24,864 nucleotides of DNA, from positions 1 through 24,864 of the IMG/VR virus record IMGVR_UViG_3300022689_000113. One strand, written 5' to 3'. The notes beneath the pieces are model-generated. The model was not told where the DNA came from. It saw only the letters and a list, made by a program, of their open reading frames with translations, and did not search any database. Every line of letters begins with the position of its first letter. The stretch's first letter is position 1. The translations under genes and the position numbers were made by a program. This document shows, in pieces, positions 1 to 6,437 of the stretch. The DNA comes from a virus.

Positions 1-26
1 AATGTCCAGATTTATATTTATGAATT

Positions 27-584
27 GTGGGGTTTAATGGTAAGGGTAAAGTATCAAAGACTAAATGCCCAATGATTATGATTAATCATGAAATTGCTGA
101 CCCTAATCAAATGTATGAATCTATTTTTAAGAAACAGGGTGGTGGTAATTCTATCGAATATATTTCAACAGTAATGATACATGTATCAGCTAAGAAGGAA
201 AAGCAAGATGCTAAAAACAATGTTGATATTGAATCTATTATGACAAAAGGTGGATATACTGGTCAAAATATTCGACTTTTTACCCAAAAGAATAGAATAG
301 CAATTCCACATAAAAATGTTGAAGTATATTTAAATTATATAACAGGTATTGATAAATATAGTGGATTAGAGGGGATGCTACCGTTGATTGATGATGTTTT
401 ATACCTTAAAGATGCTCAAGGGAATGTTGGTAAAGGTAGAACATACTATTTAAAGGATGGTGATGAGGAAATTAAGTTGGGTTCATTAAATGATTGGAAG
501 AGAAATTCTGAAGTTTGGGATAAAATTCTTCCTATATTAAATGAAAAAGTTAAAATTGAATTTGGTTATAAAGTACATGGATAA
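27..584 (+). CDS. uvsX: UvsX/RecA-like recombinase, C-terminal part only
   Basis: This matches the second half of T4 UvsX, the RecA-type strand-exchange ATPase of phage recombination. The segment MIMINHEIADPNQMYE followed by a GGG turn aligns with the UvsX stretch around the strand that carries the INHT motif and the DNA-binding loop. YITGIDKYSGLEGML aligns with UvsX FDGGIDPYSGLLDM. The Walker A half is absent: only 26 bases lie to the left, and they hold an in-frame TGA at 21-23. The GTG at 27 is just the first start after that stop; no good ribosome site is seen. The true N-terminus may lie upstream and be joined by intron splicing, or the gene may be split or broken. It overlaps the next gene by one base. 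The family assignment is fairly firm; the gene structure at the left is unresolved. Confidence 0.7.
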   Translation: MGFNGKGKVSKTKCPMIMINHEIADPNQMYESIFKKQGGGNSIEYISTVMIHVSAKKEKQDAKNNVDIESIMTKGGYTGQNIRLFTQKNRIAIPHKNVEVYLNYITGIDKYSGLEGMLPLIDDVLYLKDAQGNVGKGRTYYLKDGDEEIKLGSLNDWKRNSEVWDKILPILNEKVKIEFGYKVHG

Positions 585-1285
585 TGGTACATGATCCAAA
601 AATAAAAATATATACAGTATATAAAAAAGACTGTGAGTTTAATACATTACCACAGTTACCTAATGATAATATAGTATACGAAGATTATGTTAATGGTGGA
701 ATGTATTCACTATCTTTATTATATAATAAAGCAATAGATTCTTGTGTAGAGGGTACTGATAGTTGGTTTGATTATATAATTTTCAGACATGATGATTTAT
801 ATATAGAAGATAATAATATTGTTGGTAAAATAGATAAGGCTCTTAATGATGATTCACCATATTCTATTTGTGGGGTTGCTGGAAATAGAAAATGTAGGAT
901 TATAGATAAAAATCTTTGGCATTTAATGGGTGATAATAATAGTATGAGTGGTGCAGTCGCACATACTATTGGTGATAATAATATTGAGAGGTTTGTTACT
1001 AACTTTGGTGTTACACCAAAGAGATGTATTCTTATTGATGGTTGTTTTTTTGCTATAAACACTCGGGATATAAAAAAAGCTGGTGTAAGATTTGATGAAA
1101 ATAATCCATCAAAATTTCATTTTTATGATTTGAATTTTTGTTTGGACGCCCATAAGGCTGGTTTACAGATAACAACATATCCTATATGGGTTGTACATAA
1201 ATCTCATGGACTTAGTTATGTTAATAATGTTGAATGGTCTAAAGGTAATGAATATTTTAAGAATAAATGGAGAAATAAATTATGA
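584..1285 (+). CDS. GT-A type glycosyltransferase (StrF-like family)
   Basis: A 233-residue protein with the marks of the small family-2-like glycosyltransferases related to StrF. There is an RHDD motif at residues 68-71, standing in for the DxD nucleotide-sugar/metal site. IDGCFFAIN at 151-159 is followed by FHFYDLNFCLDAHKAGL around 179-193 and a final VVHKSHG at 204-209; this order of DG, FHxYD and HxS is characteristic. There is no signal peptide or membrane helix, so it should act in the cytoplasm. The sugar and the acceptor are unknown. Known phage glycosyltransferases modify DNA bases or virion proteins, and a sugar-nucleotide dehydratase at 9533 may supply a substrate, but that link is inference. 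It starts on the A of the preceding TAA and ends in an ATGA overlap with the next gene, so it is translated within a polycistron. Confidence 0.72.
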   Translation: MVHDPKIKIYTVYKKDCEFNTLPQLPNDNIVYEDYVNGGMYSLSLLYNKAIDSCVEGTDSWFDYIIFRHDDLYIEDNNIVGKIDKALNDDSPYSICGVAGNRKCRIIDKNLWHLMGDNNSMSGAVAHTIGDNNIERFVTNFGVTPKRCILIDGCFFAINTRDIKKAGVRFDENNPSKFHFYDLNFCLDAHKAGLQITTYPIWVVHKSHGLSYVNNVEWSKGNEYFKNKWRNKL

Positions 1286-1944
1286 GCAATAAAAGGAAAT
1301 TAAAAGGAATAAAATATACAGATAAGGAGTATATTAGTAGCGACAATTTATATGGTGAAGAATATGTTGTTGACAGGGACGGTAATGCGCAGATTGATAG
1401 TGAGACAAAGAAACCAATATCTAAACCGTTTATGGAATCTCATGGTGTTCGTATTTTTGATGCGCTTTTTGATGCATCATCTGAACCAGCAGATGATGAA
1501 ACACCCGAAGAGATTGAAAATGAGTTATCTAAGAATGATCCAAATTATATAAATAATAATGAAATTACCAACGGCAATTTAACTGAAGATGATGTTAGCA
1601 GTTTTATTGAAAAAGCGTTTGAGAACGATCTTGTTAATACAAGTAAACAGATGCAAAAAGAGAAAGAGGAATACAAACAACATTTTGATAAACAGCAATA
1701 TAGAATTCTTAAACAAGAGGCTGTAGTTAAATATATAACTGATAAATTTAATGAATGTTCTGATAAAGATGAGAAAATTAAATTATACCATGATGTAATT
1801 AAAGAGACAGCAAAACTTAGCGAAATGTCTGCTGATGTTGGTGGTGAAGTTGAAAAAACAGATATGTCTGGTATTTTAGATTCAATGAAAGCATATGAAA
1901 AATATGATGATAATTCAAAAAAGAAACATGTTAAAAAATTATAA
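1282..1944 (+). CDS. Hypothetical charged, helical protein
   Basis: I do not recognise this 220-residue protein. It begins with a basic stretch. An acidic, proline-containing linker follows at about residues 65-105 (rich in D, E and N). From about 105 to 190 there is a long K/E/Q-rich region likely to be helical or coiled coil. The tail is lysine-rich. No cysteine pairs, membrane segment or nucleotide-binding motif are visible. It overlaps the glycosyltransferase by ATGA and is followed, three bases after its stop, by the ATPase gene. This suggests co-expression with the recombination/replication cluster. The length is close to that of T4 gp59, but the sequence does not look like it, and a better gp59 candidate lies at 5773. 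Confidence 0.6.
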   Translation: MSNKRKLKGIKYTDKEYISSDNLYGEEYVVDRDGNAQIDSETKKPISKPFMESHGVRIFDALFDASSEPADDETPEEIENELSKNDPNYINNNEITNGNLTEDDVSSFIEKAFENDLVNTSKQMQKEKEEYKQHFDKQQYRILKQEAVVKYITDKFNECSDKDEKIKLYHDVIKETAKLSEMSADVGGEVEKTDMSGILDSMKAYEKYDDNSKKKHVKKL

Positions 1945-1947
1945 AAT

Positions 1948-2703
1948 ATGATTAAAAGTATTGAGTTTGTTGATGGGTTCCCAATGGAGCTATATAAAGA
2001 TATTCCTAAAAAGTTTAACTTTACGGATGGTTTAAATTGCGCATTTGGAACGAATGGTTGTGGAAAATCTGTGGCTTTAAAATTTCTTAAAGCTTATTGT
2101 TCAATACCTGTAGCTGGTTGGACCACATTAGTTGATCCAAAAATGCTTTCGCCAGACCCACTTCCACATGGGTACAGGGCATTTACACCAGATAAGCTTC
2201 CAGCTATTGTAGATTGGGATGGTACACCAGTTTTTTATAATTCTGGCGATATTGCAGATTCTAATGTGTGGTTTTATCAAAAGGATGGTACTTCTGAAGA
2301 TGGTTTATCTACAGAAGCTGAACGTTTTCAGGCTATGATTGATAAGCCATCTTCGGGACAATACAGATTGAAGAAAATTAATAAAATGTTGAGTGTTGTT
2401 GGTAACCCACCCGCTCTTAAACCTAATCCTAAGCTTGGGGACGTTAAAGATCAACTAGAATATATGGAATCTTTACATAAAGATGGTAAAATTACCCTAC
2501 TATTAGATGAACCAGAACGTTCTCTTAGTCTACCAAAGCAGAAAAAGCTTTTAGATGTTCTTTTAGATTTTTCTGATAAATTTCAAATAATTATTGCTTG
2601 CCATTCACCTTTTATTTTAAGTTTACCAAGAGATAAAGTTAATTTTATTGAGATTCAACCTAATTATTTAGATGAATGTGACAAGTTATTTAATTTCAAT
2701 TGA
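1948..2703 (+). CDS. ABC-type AAA ATPase, single compact domain
   Basis: The protein has a full ABC/SMC-style ATP site. Walker A is GTNGCGKS at residues 34-41. A signature-like SSGQ lies at 135-138. Walker B is ITLLLDEPE at 182-190, with catalytic E188. The switch histidine is H219 in IIACHSPFIL. At 251 residues there is no room for the long coiled coils of SMC or gp46 proteins, nor a TOPRIM nuclease as in OLD proteins. It resembles the AAA_21-type ATPases often found as lone phage proteins. Such proteins work as dimers on DNA or RNA, or drive a partner; no partner is identified, though the unknown genes on either side are candidates. It is not a membrane transporter, since no permease is nearby. 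Confidence 0.75.
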   Translation: MIKSIEFVDGFPMELYKDIPKKFNFTDGLNCAFGTNGCGKSVALKFLKAYCSIPVAGWTTLVDPKMLSPDPLPHGYRAFTPDKLPAIVDWDGTPVFYNSGDIADSNVWFYQKDGTSEDGLSTEAERFQAMIDKPSSGQYRLKKINKMLSVVGNPPALKPNPKLGDVKDQLEYMESLHKDGKITLLLDEPERSLSLPKQKKLLDVLLDFSDKFQIIIACHSPFILSLPRDKVNFIEIQPNYLDECDKLFNFN

Positions 2704-2740
2704 ATATAACAGTTCCATCATATTATTGTTCTAGTTTATT

Positions 2741-2770
2741 ATCAACCTCGTTAATTATAATGAGGTTGAT
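2741..2770 (+). promoter_or_regulatory. Hairpin over the start codon at 2760
   Basis: ATCAACCTC at 2741-2749 and GAGGTTGAT at 2762-2770 are perfect 9-base inverted repeats around a 12-base AT loop. The ATG of the next gene is at 2760-2762, so its G is in the stem and the AT is in the loop. It could occlude the start codon as a translational operator, as with T4 gp43. No U-tract follows, so it is not an obvious terminator. Confidence 0.45.
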
Positions 2771-2957
2771 AATTGATACAAATAACGTTATAACAACTTC
2801 TGATAAACTTTTTCGTTATTTTTTTCTTGAAAAAAGATTCCTTTTCGATTATGATTACCCTAGATACATTAAAGCTGAATTAGAAAATAGGCTTAGGCTT
2901 CGTATAGTTAAAAATACAGATGGTAATATAACATTTAGCATGGTAGATAATTTGTGA
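2760..2957 (+). CDS. Small hypothetical protein (65 aa)
   Basis: This is an open frame between the ATPase and the repeat protein. A TTG at 2700 would give 85 residues. I prefer the ATG at 2760, because it has the A/T-rich start context of its neighbours and because the extra residues encoded by 2700-2759 look poor. The 65-residue product begins MRLIIDTNN and is rich in aromatic and basic residues. No domain is recognised. Its start lies in a 9-bp hairpin (2741-2770), which may control translation. It ends in a GTGA overlap with the next gene. The tight packing supports a real gene, but short length and lack of homology keep confidence moderate. Confidence 0.45.
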   Translation: MRLIIDTNNVITTSDKLFRYFFLEKRFLFDYDYPRYIKAELENRLRLRIVKNTDGNITFSMVDNL

Positions 2958-3367
2958 TATTTAATATAAAAGAAAAAGATGAATATAGTGGTGAGGAATG
3001 GTCTCGTTTACTAATCAACCAACCACAATTCTCAATACATTGTGACTGGGTAAAATTATGGGGTTGGGATTGGTCTTATTTACTAAGCAAACAACCACAA
3101 TTCTCAGTTCATTGTGATTGGGAAAAGTTAGGGGGTAGGGATTGGGATCGTTTACTAAGCAAACAACCACAATTCTCAGTTCATTGTGGTTGGGAAAAGT
3201 TAAGTGGTTGGGATTGGGCTCGTTTACTAAGCAAACAACCACAATTCTCAGTTCATTGTGACTGGTATAAATTAGATGGTGATGATTGGGATGATTGGGG
3301 TGATTGGGATGATTCACTAATAGAATATCCAAAAACATTTAAATATATGTTTAAAAATGAAAATTAA
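2954..3367 (+). CDS. Tryptophan-rich tandem-repeat protein (24-residue WDW repeats)
   Basis: The 137-residue protein is built of four consecutive 24-residue units (residues 17-40, 41-64, 65-88 and 89-112). Each reads roughly xRLLSKQPQFSxHCDWxKLxGxDW, and a degenerate acidic partial unit (DDWGDWDD) follows. Leucine, proline, cysteine and tryptophan positions are kept in all four. It resembles repeat proteins I associate with gut bacteria and their phages, of unknown function; a binding solenoid is the natural guess. It starts at GTG 2954 in a GTGA overlap and runs 11 bases into the helicase gene, so it is co-translated with the replication genes. No signal peptide is present. Function is unknown. 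Confidence 0.65.
   Translation: MIFNIKEKDEYSGEEWSRLLINQPQFSIHCDWVKLWGWDWSYLLSKQPQFSVHCDWEKLGGRDWDRLLSKQPQFSVHCGWEKLSGWDWARLLSKQPQFSVHCDWYKLDGDDWDDWGDWDDSLIEYPKTFKYMFKNEN
3002..3289 (+). repeat. 72-bp tandem repeat, four units, inside the WDW-repeat gene
   Basis: Units lie at 3002-3073, 3074-3145, 3146-3217 and 3218-3289. The core TACTAAGCAAACAACCACAA and what follows is almost identical in units 2 to 4; unit 1 has diverged. High identity at the DNA level, not just protein, implies recent duplication or gene conversion. Copy number is likely to vary between relatives. Confidence 0.85.
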
Positions 3368-4700
3368 CGAAGATTTTTTAGAAAAGACGATTTTATTCCA
3401 ATGTATTAAGAATGAATATTATTTTAGCAGTGTTATAGATCACATTGACCTTAAATATTTTTCAGATACATCGGTAATTACAATATTTAGGAAAATTCTC
3501 AGTTATTATAGAGAATATAAGAAGCATCCTAATCTTTCTGAGATTAAAATGATGTTAACATCGGATGATGATACACGAGCGTTTGTTGATGTGTTAAATT
3601 CATTTAGAGGTTTAGACACAGATGTTGATATTGATATTTTGATTTCTCAAACTGAAACGTTTGTTAGAGAAAAGGGTATTATTTCAACAATTCTTGATGT
3701 TGGATCAAGATTTGATGAATTAGAACATTCAGAAATTGCTCAACGAATACAAGATGCTTGTAGTGTTTCAATTATAACTGATATTGGGTTTGATTATTTT
3801 GAGGGGTTGGATAAACATATCGAATGGTTAAAGACACCACAACCTAAAATATCAACAGGTTTTTCATTTTATGATGAAAAATTGGGTGGTGGTTTTAATA
3901 AGAACGGTAGAGCTTTATATATATGGATGGGCGGCACCAATTCTGGTAAGAGTATGCTATTAGGCAATCTTGCTACAAATTGTTTAAGACAGAATCTATG
4001 CTTACCTATTATTTCACTAGAAATGGATGAGCAATTGTATGCTCAGCGTATTTCGTGTAATTTAACATCTATTGAATTTTCCCAATTAAAGAATGAAGAG
4101 GAAAGATTTAGAAAACAAATTAAGAAATTACGTGATGATAATCCTAATGCATCGCTTATTTTAAAAGAATTTCCGCCAGGAAAGTTAACCGTTAATCAAT
4201 TAGATTCGTATCTTGGTCAGCTTAAAAAGAGCGGTAAGAAATTTGATATTGTATTCTTGGATTATATTACTTTAATGCGTTCTACTAATACAAACGGTTT
4301 ATATGAGGCTGGCAAGAGATTGGCTGAGGATGTTAGGGCATTATCATATAAGTACAATGTATCGTTTGTTTCAGTTATACAAGCAAATAGGAGTGGGGTT
4401 TCGGGAAATCAACCTAAGCTTGACAATACATCTGAATCTATGGGTATAGCGCATACATCAGACTTTATGGCATCTATATGGCGGGAAGAAGAGGATGCAG
4501 AGACAAATACGATTAGAACAGGTATAATCAAGAATCGTATAGGTGAAAATTTCGGTACAAAAATGTTAGAACTTGATAATTACCTAAGAATTAGAGAGGT
4601 TGATGATATTTTTGACGATGATGCTAAACAAATGAATGATCAAATAAAAAATCAAATTGAAACGCTTGCTGAATCTAATTTATCGAATATAATAAATTAA
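3357..4700 (+). CDS. 41: Replicative DNA helicase, DnaB family (T4 gp41-like)
   Basis: This is the ring helicase that unwinds the fork on the lagging strand and recruits primase. The N-terminal ~150 residues are a helical domain. The RecA-like motor follows, with Walker A GGTNSGKS at 192-199, the catalytic-glutamate motif SLEMDE (E222), Walker B FDIVFLDY (D302) and the QANR sensor at 342-345. The DnaB-family segment with ARxSxxMGIAHTSDF-like spacing lies near 355-370. At 447 residues it is slightly shorter than T4 gp41 (475). The start ATG overlaps the repeat-protein gene by 11 bases. Partners in the window are the gp59-like loader (5773) and the gp61-like primase (11603). The assignment is firm. 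Confidence 0.92.
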   Translation: MKINEDFLEKTILFQCIKNEYYFSSVIDHIDLKYFSDTSVITIFRKILSYYREYKKHPNLSEIKMMLTSDDDTRAFVDVLNSFRGLDTDVDIDILISQTETFVREKGIISTILDVGSRFDELEHSEIAQRIQDACSVSIITDIGFDYFEGLDKHIEWLKTPQPKISTGFSFYDEKLGGGFNKNGRALYIWMGGTNSGKSMLLGNLATNCLRQNLCLPIISLEMDEQLYAQRISCNLTSIEFSQLKNEEERFRKQIKKLRDDNPNASLILKEFPPGKLTVNQLDSYLGQLKKSGKKFDIVFLDYITLMRSTNTNGLYEAGKRLAEDVRALSYKYNVSFVSVIQANRSGVSGNQPKLDNTSESMGIAHTSDFMASIWREEEDAETNTIRTGIIKNRIGENFGTKMLELDNYLRIREVDDIFDDDAKQMNDQIKNQIETLAESNLSNIIN

Positions 4701-4707
4701 TTTTAAA

Positions 4708-5505
4708 ATGAATAATATATATTTTATAGTCAATAAAAAATTAACATACGTATCTACACAATTTCTATTAGAATGGTTTGGATATGTACCACAGAATACT
4801 TTATATGCAACATATTATCAAACTGAAAGTGATGTTGATGAATTTCTAATGGAATTTGTTGATAAAGGTTCTGTAATTTTTGTGATAGGATTTTCTATGG
4901 AAAAATCTGAACATTTACAATCAATATTTTCAGATTATACCTTTAAAATATTCAATTCTGATATTGATGGGTATGAATGTCTATTTGATTTTGTATTACA
5001 TTCATTTGAAAGTAAGATTAGAAAACTTGATAGTAGTAAAATAAAGTATATTAAGTATTTTAAGGAATTAATGACGGGTGGTTTTGGAAAAGAGTCTTAT
5101 ATTGTAAGCATTTTATTTAGAAATTTACATATTGATAAGTTTTATAAATATTATAATTGCGGGTATCAAAATACAGGAGAGTACAACCCTATTATAGCTG
5201 AACATATAGGCAGATTTAATAAACAGAGCCAAACTATATATGAATATGATGGTTTTTATTTTGTTTTATCAAAAATAGTTTATCTAGAGGATTATAATTT
5301 TAAATATGCTAAAACTTTGAGTAATTTATCTATAATTGACTTATCGAATAAGCGTGTGTATATGAAAAATTTGACAAAAGGAGCAAAAGACATAAATAAT
5401 TTATGTAAAAAATATTGTAAAAATATTAAAGGGTTTAAAGATTTTTGCAGTGGTGATATTACAGATGACTTTTTAGAAATAACTAAAAACATGAAAAAAA
5501 TATGA
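4708..5505 (+). CDS. Hypothetical protein (265 aa)
   Basis: I do not recognise this protein. It is a soluble-looking, aromatic-rich sequence with alternating short hydrophobic strands in the first 100 residues (IYFIVN, VIFVIGFS, FKIFNSDIDGYE), then a more helical, lysine-rich C-terminal part with a cluster of cysteines around 233-248. The strand pattern with a DIDG turn faintly recalls a Rossmann- or DHH-like phosphoesterase fold. The defining DHH triad is absent, so I do not make that call. It starts seven bases after the helicase stop in the context TTTTAAAATG and ends in an ATGA overlap with the next gene. Position suggests a replication accessory role. Confidence 0.6.
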   Translation: MNNIYFIVNKKLTYVSTQFLLEWFGYVPQNTLYATYYQTESDVDEFLMEFVDKGSVIFVIGFSMEKSEHLQSIFSDYTFKIFNSDIDGYECLFDFVLHSFESKIRKLDSSKIKYIKYFKELMTGGFGKESYIVSILFRNLHIDKFYKYYNCGYQNTGEYNPIIAEHIGRFNKQSQTIYEYDGFYFVLSKIVYLEDYNFKYAKTLSNLSIIDLSNKRVYMKNLTKGAKDINNLCKKYCKNIKGFKDFCSGDITDDFLEITKNMKKI

Positions 5506-5795
5506 ATATTCTTGACAACAATCCATATGAAGAGTTGAGAGATGAAGAGTTTTATAGGCTGGTATTAGATTTTTGTACCTTTGTATGTCTCGTTAAAAAT
5601 AAAAAAATGAATTTCCCGTCGATTTTTGTTGAGATTCTTAGGGATAATGATATATTAGATGTTTATGTTAAATATTGTGGCTGCGAAGACAAGCGAGAAG
5701 CTATCCTTGAATTTATGAAGATAGATGAGACGATAATTCGCAGTAAATATGTTAAAAAATATATAAATCAAAATGGAAATAACCAACAAGGGTAA
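5502..5795 (+). CDS. Small hypothetical protein upstream of the helicase loader
   Basis: A 97-residue, mostly helical, acidic protein with no recognised domain. It is joined to the previous gene by ATGA and overlaps the gp59-like gene by 23 bases. In T4 the gene directly before 59 and 32 is 33, the late-transcription co-activator, of similar size. This makes it a positional candidate for that role in a phage that clearly has T4-type late promoters. Against this, the C-terminus lacks the hydrophobic clamp-binding tail of T4 gp33, and sequence similarity is not convincing. I leave it unnamed. Confidence 0.6.
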   Translation: MNILDNNPYEELRDEEFYRLVLDFCTFVCLVKNKKMNFPSIFVEILRDNDILDVYVKYCGCEDKREAILEFMKIDETIIRSKYVKKYINQNGNNQQG

Positions 5796-6414
5796 GGATA
5801 TTTATAATACATACCTAAAAGTAAGAGCGAAGTATGAGAATAGACCTTTTAGGTATAGGAAAGATTTTTCTAAATTTGAATATTTTGATGATATTCAAAA
5901 ATTAGAAAGGTTTTTTAATAACTACCCTTATATTAATATCGAGAAATTTTTAAGTGCCCCATATGAGATATGGCAAGATAGAAAATCATATAATCTTGAT
6001 TTTTATAATAAACGTAGGGCATTAAGATGTTATGTTGATTATAAAAAGAGATTGTTAACTCTTCATCCTGATGAAGATATTCATATTGATAGCATGAAGG
6101 CGGGATTTTCTTTCATATATCATTTTTGTGCTGATAGGGGTATAACCATTGATGATTATATTAATTATAAAGATGGTATATATTCATTTTTACAGCACTT
6201 AAAAGAAGACTCTGTTAGTATATATACTTTGTTTGCATTTGATGAATTTAAGAATAAACTTAAAAATGATGTTGACAGCGAGCTTAAAAATATGTTATAC
6301 TCTGATCTTTACATAAATTACGATTATATGTACAGAATGTATATGACATCAAAAAAATGCAAAGAAATTTCACAAAAATGCTTGACAGCTATAAAAAAAT
6401 ATGGTAAGATTTGA
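5773..6414 (+). CDS. 59: Helicase loader, T4 gp59-like
   Basis: The 213-residue size equals that of T4 gp59 (217), and two blocks align by eye. GKDIYNTYLKVRAKYENRPF matches T4 GKSVYKLYLMIKQHMNGKYD, followed by the FFNNY...LSAPYEIWQD segment against T4 FFQKL...ISNLVANQDAW. Near the C-terminus SIYTLFAFDEFKNKL matches T4 SFETFILLDSFLNII. The protein is all-helical and basic, as gp59 is. gp59 binds forked DNA and gp32 and loads the gp41 hexamer. Its position directly before the SSB gene is the same as in T4. A TTGACA promoter for the SSB gene lies inside its last codons. The assignment rests on recollected T4 sequence plus synteny. Confidence 0.68.
   Translation: MEITNKGKDIYNTYLKVRAKYENRPFRYRKDFSKFEYFDDIQKLERFFNNYPYINIEKFLSAPYEIWQDRKSYNLDFYNKRRALRCYVDYKKRLLTLHPDEDIHIDSMKAGFSFIYHFCADRGITIDDYINYKDGIYSFLQHLKEDSVSIYTLFAFDEFKNKLKNDVDSELKNMLYSDLYINYDYMYRMYMTSKKCKEISQKCLTAIKKYGKI
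6382..6410 (+). promoter_or_regulatory. Sigma70-like promoter for the SSB gene
   Basis: TTGACA at 6382-6387, 17 bases, then TAAGAT at 6405-6410. It lies in the 3' end of the gp59-like gene and predicts a transcript start near 6417, about 20 bases before the preferred SSB ATG at 6438. The downstream AAGATTTG also comes near the Bacteroidota -7 box TAnnTTTG. A private promoter for a highly expressed SSB is also the T4 arrangement. Confidence 0.5.
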
Positions 6415-6437
6415 ATAAACTTAAAAATAGAAAAATT

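Noticed and set aside
772-1062. Antisense open frame of 96 codons in the glycosyltransferase gene
   Set aside because: Shadow of a well-supported plus-strand gene; the same applies to those at 5292, 7067, 10545, 12202, 16757, 18089, 20234 and 23457 and the plus-strand frames at 1352, 21121 and 22771.
2700-2759. TTG start extending the 65-residue protein to 85 residues
   Set aside because: The extension is low-complexity (S/L/I), includes the hairpin left arm and overlaps the ATPase stop; ATG 2760 is the better start.
3015-3338. 107-residue minus-strand open frame rich in NHPN repeats
   Set aside because: It is the antisense shadow of the 72-bp tandem repeat; it has no promoter or start signal and its repeats follow from the plus-strand gene.
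4708-5505. DHH-family phosphoesterase
   Set aside because: Only a loose strand pattern and a DIDG turn; no DHH motif or other metal ligands in order.
6377-6385. AATGCTTGA as a T4 MotA box for a middle promoter
   Set aside because: The gap to the -10 (19 bases) is too long for MotA promoters; TTGACA with 17-base spacing explains the site better.
6411-6437. TTG at 6411 as the start of the SSB gene
   Set aside because: A rarer codon placed directly at the -10 of the promoter at 6382; ATG 6438 has a better context and gives a normal gp32 N-terminus.
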